From Anammoximicrobium sp964486845 (GTDB taxonomy: Bacteria; Planctomycetota; Planctomycetia; Pirellulales; Pirellulaceae), in NCBI GenBank assembly GCA_964486845.1, contig CAZAQY010000008.1:1-64000 (forward strand): a DNA stretch of 64,000 nt. The letters run 5' to 3'. The notes under the pieces were generated by a model. It saw only the letters and a list, made by a program, of their open reading frames with translations. It was not told where the DNA came from and searched no databases. How positions within the stretch are numbered: position 1 is the first letter of the stretch; every line of letters starts with the position of its first letter. A program made the translations under genes and the position numbers. Positions 59,388 to 64,000 of the stretch are shown here, in pieces.

Positions 59388-61124
59388 GTGGGGTTGCCGA
59401 TCAATACCATCCATCAGGGAGACTGCGTCGCGACGCTGCGCCAGTTGACGCCGGAGTCGGTCCATCTGGCGTTTGCCGATCCGCCGTTCAACATTGGGTA
59501 CAAGTACGACGTGTACCACGACTGCCGGCAGGCGGACGAATACCTAAACTGGTCGCGGGATTGGATCTCGGGCGTTCACCACGCCTTGCGCCCCAATGGC
59601 ACGTTCTGGCTGGCAATTGGGGACGAGTTTGCCGCCGAACTCAAGCTGATCGCCCAAAGGGATGTCGGCTTTGCCTGCCGGAGTTGGGTTATCTGGTACT
59701 ACACGTTTGGCGTGAATTGCCGGCGGGGCTTCAGCCGTTCTCACACGCACCTGTTTCACTTCGTCAAGGATCCGGCGGATTTCACCTTTAACGAGGACAA
59801 CCCGGCGGTGCGCGTCCCGTCGGCGCGGCAACTGGTCTACGCCGACTTGCGAGCCAACCCGCGCGGGCGACTGCCGGACAACACTTGGATTTTGCGGCCG
59901 CAGGATGTGCCGCGCAGTTTTGCGGCGGATCACGATACGTGGTACTTTCCCCGCGTCGCCGGCACGTTCAAGGAACGCGAAGGATTTCACGGTTGCCAGA
60001 TGCCCGAACAACTGCTGGGCCGGATTATCCGCATGTGCTCGAACCCCATGGACGTCGTCCTCGATCCGTTCGGCGGGAGCGGCACCACGCTGGCGGTTGC
60101 CAAGAAACTCGGCCGGCAGTGGATCGGAATTGAACTCTCGACCGAGTATGCCTGCCGCGCCAAGGATCGGCTGGACCAGGCTTGCGTCGGAAGTCCGCTG
60201 GACGGCGCCGAAGATCCGCGAAGGAGCGTGCCAACGACCAAGGGCGGCAAGAAGAAAAAGTTAATGGCGAGTTTGCCCAGCTTCAAACGAGGGCGTCTCA
60301 GGATCTCCGCCAGCGAGCGTGCCGAGTTGACCCGTGCCATCAAAATAGCGTACCAAGCTCTGCCGGGCGGCAAATCGGCGGACTATGTGCTGGCGGACCC
60401 CGAATTGAACGCGGAGTTCATCGCCGAGTGTGCTCGGCAAGACATCCCTGGCGAGCCCGTGCTTTGGAATCAGTTGCTGCTGGGAATCCGCAAGCAGGGC
60501 CAGTTGCCACGGATCGACAAACGTCGCACGGGCCGACCGGCGGACGACGACAACTACGGCTTTGCCAGCGAGGTGGCTTTGCACCGGCTGAGCGTCGATT
60601 TCGACACTACGTTGGACGGCATTCTGTGCGATCCGGCCCTGGCCCAACGCTTTGATGAAATCGCCGCCCTGTTCGATCCCGGCCAGCATACGCCGCTGGA
60701 GTATCGCTGGGCTGCTTTGACACTCCGCAAACGAGCCAAGAGTGCCAAACGACTGGCGGGCCGGTATCAGTCGTGGCTGAGTCAGGAACTTCCCACGGCC
60801 ATGCCGGTTGCGAAGTGGAATGCGGAGAAGACTGCCGAGTACGCATTTCCAGGCGTTTATGCGTTATTCGCCCGCCATCGGCATTGTCTGTTTGTCGGCG
60901 CGTCGGTCGACGTGGGCGGGCAGATTGGGCAAATTCTGCAGACGGCGGCTTGGCGAGAGTTGGAGCCGGTTTCGGTGCGAGTGGTCAGGGCCGAGAGTGC
61001 TGGCGCGTTGGGGCTGAAGGCTGTGCTGATTCAGCGACTAGATCCGCTCATGAATTCGCGGCTCCTGTTTCCGCAGGGAGCGAGCGACGAGGCTGTGACT
61101 GACCCGCAAATGCTCTTTGGGTAA
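59388..61124 (+). CDS. beta-class DNA methyltransferase (adenine/cytosine N) with C-terminal extension
   Basis: 578 residues. Motif IV DPPFN is at 31-35 and motif I DPFGGSGTT at 226-234, the order of the beta group (CcrM, HinfI). DPPF suggests an N6-adenine or N4-cytosine target. Residues about 300-480 form a helical region of unknown type. The last 80 residues, with GVYALFARHRHCLFVGASVDVG and LDPLMN, resemble a GIY-YIG domain whose catalytic Arg and Glu are not visible; this is a tentative reading. No restriction endonuclease gene is adjacent. The start is GTG at 59388 with AGGAGGAG seven bases before. Possible orphan regulatory methyltransferase or half of a system. Confidence 0.88.
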   Translation: MGLPINTIHQGDCVATLRQLTPESVHLAFADPPFNIGYKYDVYHDCRQADEYLNWSRDWISGVHHALRPNGTFWLAIGDEFAAELKLIAQRDVGFACRSWVIWYYTFGVNCRRGFSRSHTHLFHFVKDPADFTFNEDNPAVRVPSARQLVYADLRANPRGRLPDNTWILRPQDVPRSFAADHDTWYFPRVAGTFKEREGFHGCQMPEQLLGRIIRMCSNPMDVVLDPFGGSGTTLAVAKKLGRQWIGIELSTEYACRAKDRLDQACVGSPLDGAEDPRRSVPTTKGGKKKKLMASLPSFKRGRLRISASERAELTRAIKIAYQALPGGKSADYVLADPELNAEFIAECARQDIPGEPVLWNQLLLGIRKQGQLPRIDKRRTGRPADDDNYGFASEVALHRLSVDFDTTLDGILCDPALAQRFDEIAALFDPGQHTPLEYRWAALTLRKRAKSAKRLAGRYQSWLSQELPTAMPVAKWNAEKTAEYAFPGVYALFARHRHCLFVGASVDVGGQIGQILQTAAWRELEPVSVRVVRAESAGALGLKAVLIQRLDPLMNSRLLFPQGASDEAVTDPQMLFG

Positions 61125-61256
61125 TCACTTACGTCATGCTGATGGGCGATGCGAGTGGCGTTTGGGGTCAACGCGGGGGCAATAAGTTGTCTGACGCTCG
61201 CCGAACAGTCTGAGTACTTTTCGGCCTTTCGCCCGCTTTAGTGATTGCGGCAGTAC

Positions 61257-61778
61257 ATGGAAACGGCGACGACGCCAGAAACGACCGGCTTCGATCCTGC
61301 TCGACTGATTGAGAAGTATCAAGTTGGCGTGTGGCGTTATCTGCGGGCCTTGGGCTGTGAACCGGCTCTGGCCGATGATTTGACGCAGGAGACGTTTCTA
61401 TCGGTGCTGCAGCATCCGTTTACGGATTTGGGTCCCGCAGCAACTGCGGCTTACCTCCGCAAAGTCGCCCACAACCAGTTTATTTCCGTTCAGCGGAAGA
61501 TGGGCAAGGTAATCGTGGTCGAGGACATCGAGGAGTTCGACCGGGCCTGGGAGCAGTGGGCCGGAGAAGACGATGGAGAGGCAATGGTGGAGGCTTTACG
61601 GGAATGCCTCCAAGAGTTGACCTCTCGGGCTCGGTTGGCTCTGGAAATGCGGTTTCGGGATCGGGAGTCGCGTGCCAGCATTGCGGCGGCGCTCGGTATT
61701 TCGGAACATGGCGCCAAGAACTTGATGCAGCGGGCCAAGCAGGTGTTGCGGAATTGCATTGAGGGCAAAGTGCGGTGA
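61257..61778 (+). CDS. ECF-type RNA polymerase sigma factor
   Basis: 173 residues with only regions 2 and 4. Region 2: EKYQVGVWRYLRALGCEPALADDLTQETFLSVL, then AYLRKVAHNQFISV for the -10 element. Region 4: RLALEMRFRDRESRASIAAALGISEHGAKNLMQRAKQVLRNCI, a helix-turn-helix reading -35. The gene's stop overlaps the next start by 4 bases (GTGA, 61775-61778), so both products are made together. The neighbour has an N-terminal membrane anchor and anti-sigma-like topology and is probably its regulator. Confidence 0.93.
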   Translation: METATTPETTGFDPARLIEKYQVGVWRYLRALGCEPALADDLTQETFLSVLQHPFTDLGPAATAAYLRKVAHNQFISVQRKMGKVIVVEDIEEFDRAWEQWAGEDDGEAMVEALRECLQELTSRARLALEMRFRDRESRASIAAALGISEHGAKNLMQRAKQVLRNCIEGKVR

Positions 61779-63928
61779 GCGCGGAGTACGACGAAAGGAT
61801 CTTGGAGTCGGGTTTGGAGGAGGTCGTGGGTGGCCACTATCCTCCCGACCTGACCTCCACGATCCTGCAGGCCTGGGAAGCCCGACAGCAAGCTGCTGCG
61901 CGGGCGGCCTTGGCGGCGGAAGACCTCGGGCCGCCCCTGGCGACTACAGCGGCAACGCTGCCGGTCGCCCCCCCAGTGCGTGCTTTGGATGAGCCCGAAC
62001 CGCCCCCTCGGCACGGCGAGGCGGCGGTCCGTGTGGCGGCCGAGCATCGCATCCAGCGGGATTCCGGTCGCAGTTGGCTCCCATTGGGCTTGGCAGTCAG
62101 TCTGCTGGCGGTGGCGGTCTTGTTAGGGGTTTACGCGGCGCGGCAGTTAGGCGAGCCTTCCGGCCAGCCCTTGGCCCAAAGCGGCATCCACGGCCAGTCC
62201 GAGGTCAACGGCCAGGCGGGCGTCAACGGATCGGTTCCGGACGTGTCTGACGTCGATCGCCCAACGCCCGTGGCGAAGACCGAGTCCGGCGGCCAGGAGG
62301 CCGAGGGCAGTCGGCGGGATGCAGGGAGCAAGCCGACGGTTCCGCAGCAGGTGGCGACTTCACCGCCGGGCCCGCCGGCGCCTCGTGTCGCCTCGGCGGC
62401 AGATGCCCCGCGGCCGATTCCCAAGCCGCGGAAGCCCTCGGCCGACGCCGAGGTGATTGCCTTCATCAATGAAGCGCTGCGGCAGGGTTGGCGAGAGCAC
62501 AGCGTGACGCCCGCGCCGGCCGCGGCAGACGAGGATTGGTGCGATCGGGCGTATCTGCGACTGGCTGGCCGGCACGCCACCAGCGACGAACTCAAGCAGT
62601 TCGTGCGGGCCAAGCAGAAGGACCAGTCGCATCGCCGGCAGTTGGTCGACCGTTTGTTGGCAAGCGACGAATTTGCCCGGCACTGGGCCCGACTGTGGAC
62701 CACCTCGCTGATCGGTTCCGCCGAGGAGGAGTCCAACGATGGCCAGTTCAGTCGCACGGCTTTGACAGCCTACCTGACCGAGGTGATCCGGGCAGACAAG
62801 CCGCAAGAGCAGATCGTATTCGAGTTGTTGACCGCCAGCGGAGCGAATCGGCCGGGCGCGGAGGATTTCAACGGAGCGGTCAATTTCCTTTTGGCGGGAG
62901 CGCAAGAGCACGCAAAGAAGGCAACCGACCGCACGGCCCGCGTCTTCTTGGGCAAGCAGTTGGTGTGCACCAGCTGCCACGCTCATCCGTCCGATGGTTG
63001 GGAGCGGGGAGACTTCTGGGAGCTGAACGCATTCTTCCGCCAACTGCGGGTCGAACGGGACAGCCGGTCGCAAGTTGTCTCCTTGTCGGACGCGGACTAT
63101 CCCGGCGAAAGCGGGGCGGTCAAGGACGCAGAGCTGTTCTATCGGCTGCCGAACGGCCGTTTGGGGATGGCCTATCCGGAGTTGAACGGTCAAGCGATCT
63201 CGCATAGTGGCTTGGTCAGCGAGGTCCACCGGCGACGCGAGTTGGCCAAGCTGGTGGTGGCTTCGGAGGATTTCCGCCGAGCCGTGGTCAACCGAGTGTG
63301 GAGTTGGCTGTTTGGCTACGGATTCACGCACCCGGTGGACGACATGGGGTCTCACAATCCGCCGTCGCACCCCGAACTGTTGGACACCTTGGCGGCTGAG
63401 TTCGCGGCGCATGACTTCCACACCAAGGGGCTCGTCCGCTGGATTGTCCTCAGCGAGCCGTTCGGCTTGTCGGGCAAGCGAATGCCCGAGAGCTGGATGG
63501 ATGCTCCGGAGTCGGGCGGACAGCCTCTGTTTGCCCGCTCCTACTCACCGCCGAGCGGCGACCGCGACGTGTACAAGATGCTCGTTCAGTCCGTCCATCA
63601 GCGGCCCGTCACCGAGTACGTGTCCTCCGGGGCCATGGCGCGGCGGTCATGGCTGCGGCCCAGCGTGGAACCACCGCAGATCATCGAAACTCGGCCGGGC
63701 GACGAGTGGCCTGGCCCCGCATGGTTGCCGCGTCTGGCTCGCAGCCGTCTGACGTCCGAGAAGAAGGTCGAGCACTTGTTCTTGTCCGTTTTGGCCCGCA
63801 CTCCCACTCCGCGGGAAATGACGGCCGCCAAACTCGTTCTGGCCGACCGGCTGGGTGATCCTTCCGCGATTCGAGAAATCTGGCGGTCGCTCCTGGCCGC
63901 TCAGCCGGAAGTGTCCGCCCCGGATTAG
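61775..63928 (+). CDS. anti-sigma-like membrane protein with DUF1549/DUF1553 cytochrome region
   Basis: 717 residues; GTG start overlapping the sigma factor stop. Residues 1-105 are cytoplasmic with a predicted helical N terminus (EVVGGHYPPDLTSTILQAWEARQ). One membrane helix (about 105-125: WLPLGLAVSLLAVAVLLGVY) and a Pro/Ser/Gly-rich linker follow. The periplasmic part starts near 230 with the DUF1549 pattern (DAEVIAFINEALRQGW, LRLAGRHATSDELKQFV, RRQLVDRLLASDEFARHWARLW). A c-type haem motif CTSCH is at 398-402, then DUF1553 (RAVVNRVWSWLFGYGFTHPVDDMG, LLDTLAAEFAAHDFHTKGLVRWIV). This fusion of an anti-sigma-like front with planctomycete cytochrome domains implies signal sensing from the periplasm to the sigma factor. 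Confidence 0.9.
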   Translation: MSAEYDERILESGLEEVVGGHYPPDLTSTILQAWEARQQAAARAALAAEDLGPPLATTAATLPVAPPVRALDEPEPPPRHGEAAVRVAAEHRIQRDSGRSWLPLGLAVSLLAVAVLLGVYAARQLGEPSGQPLAQSGIHGQSEVNGQAGVNGSVPDVSDVDRPTPVAKTESGGQEAEGSRRDAGSKPTVPQQVATSPPGPPAPRVASAADAPRPIPKPRKPSADAEVIAFINEALRQGWREHSVTPAPAAADEDWCDRAYLRLAGRHATSDELKQFVRAKQKDQSHRRQLVDRLLASDEFARHWARLWTTSLIGSAEEESNDGQFSRTALTAYLTEVIRADKPQEQIVFELLTASGANRPGAEDFNGAVNFLLAGAQEHAKKATDRTARVFLGKQLVCTSCHAHPSDGWERGDFWELNAFFRQLRVERDSRSQVVSLSDADYPGESGAVKDAELFYRLPNGRLGMAYPELNGQAISHSGLVSEVHRRRELAKLVVASEDFRRAVVNRVWSWLFGYGFTHPVDDMGSHNPPSHPELLDTLAAEFAAHDFHTKGLVRWIVLSEPFGLSGKRMPESWMDAPESGGQPLFARSYSPPSGDRDVYKMLVQSVHQRPVTEYVSSGAMARRSWLRPSVEPPQIIETRPGDEWPGPAWLPRLARSRLTSEKKVEHLFLSVLARTPTPREMTAAKLVLADRLGDPSAIREIWRSLLAAQPEVSAPD

Positions 63929-63951
63929 CTCTGAAACCCGGCCCGGACAAT

Positions 63952-64000
63952 CCGTGAGCAACGCGGGCCGCCAGCCATGTGCCGGAAGGCCGGGCACACG
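63952..64000 (+). CDS. possible start of a DUF1501-type gene (cut by window end)
   Basis: A GTG at 63952 opens a frame translating as VSNAGRQPCAGRPGT, 23 bases after the DUF1549/1553 gene. DUF1501 proteins usually follow such genes and often start with a short segment containing a Cys and Gly before a twin-Arg motif. Only 16 codons are visible, so this is tentative. Confidence 0.3.

Overview
The window looks like a planctomycete chromosome segment from the Pirellulales or a related group. This is inferred from gene content, not from a marker gene. Pointers are a DUF1549/DUF1553 protein encoded with an ECF sigma factor, a hydrazine-synthase-alpha-like multihaem protein in an otherwise ordinary context, a giant tandem-duplicated UvrA, abundant secreted glycoside hydrolases and a sulfatase remnant, HEAT and WD40 proteins, DUF4058, and scattered instead of operonic biosynthesis genes. 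Base composition is GC-rich and intergenic regions carry many palindromic repeats. No tRNA, rRNA, CRISPR array or complete insertion sequence was recognised.

Layout. 1-9.5 kb: small lipoprotein, RsuA/RluB-type pseudouridine synthase overlapping pyrK, then glpK, a Dnmt2-like cytosine-C5 methyltransferase, rpiA, a HEAT-repeat secreted protein and a HAD hydrolase. 9.5-12.7 kb: a MacB-like export operon (adaptor plus permease) with no ATPase gene. 13.3-20.6 kb: HzsA-like cytochrome, GH16 hydrolase, a broken sulfatase and a 21-repeat WD40 protein. 20.6-33.4 kb: RpoD-type sigma factor, lone receiver protein, two secreted or membrane proteins, UroD-family protein, a toxin-antitoxin locus whose toxin has a premature stop, FxsA, dihydroorotase, a MoxR-like ATPase and a ZIP metal transporter. 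33.7-36.9 kb: truncated Gfo/Idh oxidoreductase, an aspartic-protease gene pair, and a small GH29-like plus carbohydrate-binding gene pair. 37.1-44.4 kb: double UvrA with an extra C-terminal domain. 44.5-50.5 kb: cytochrome-peroxidase-like protein, M19 dipeptidase, DUF4091 protein, DUF4058 protein. 50.8-59.0 kb: a minus-strand sugar-phosphate cluster (two FGGY kinases, two phosphohexomutases, a PHP-type hydrolase). 59.4-64 kb: DNA methyltransferase, then ECF sigma plus anti-sigma-like DUF1549/1553 protein running to the edge.

The most unusual signal is repeat biology. Several palindromic repeat families sit between genes. One shares a GTAG(G)CC-stem-CTCCG-stem core, one a CTGACAGAAAAAT arm, and one a GTAAGCTTCCAGCTTGC arm. 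The same kinds of sequence are embedded in frame inside the uvrA-like gene (four places) and a phosphomannomutase-like gene (one place), where they encode low-complexity loops. This resembles the in-frame palindromic elements known from Rickettsia. Decay is also visible: three pseudogenes or fragments lie within about 18 kb, and one breaks next to a palindrome.
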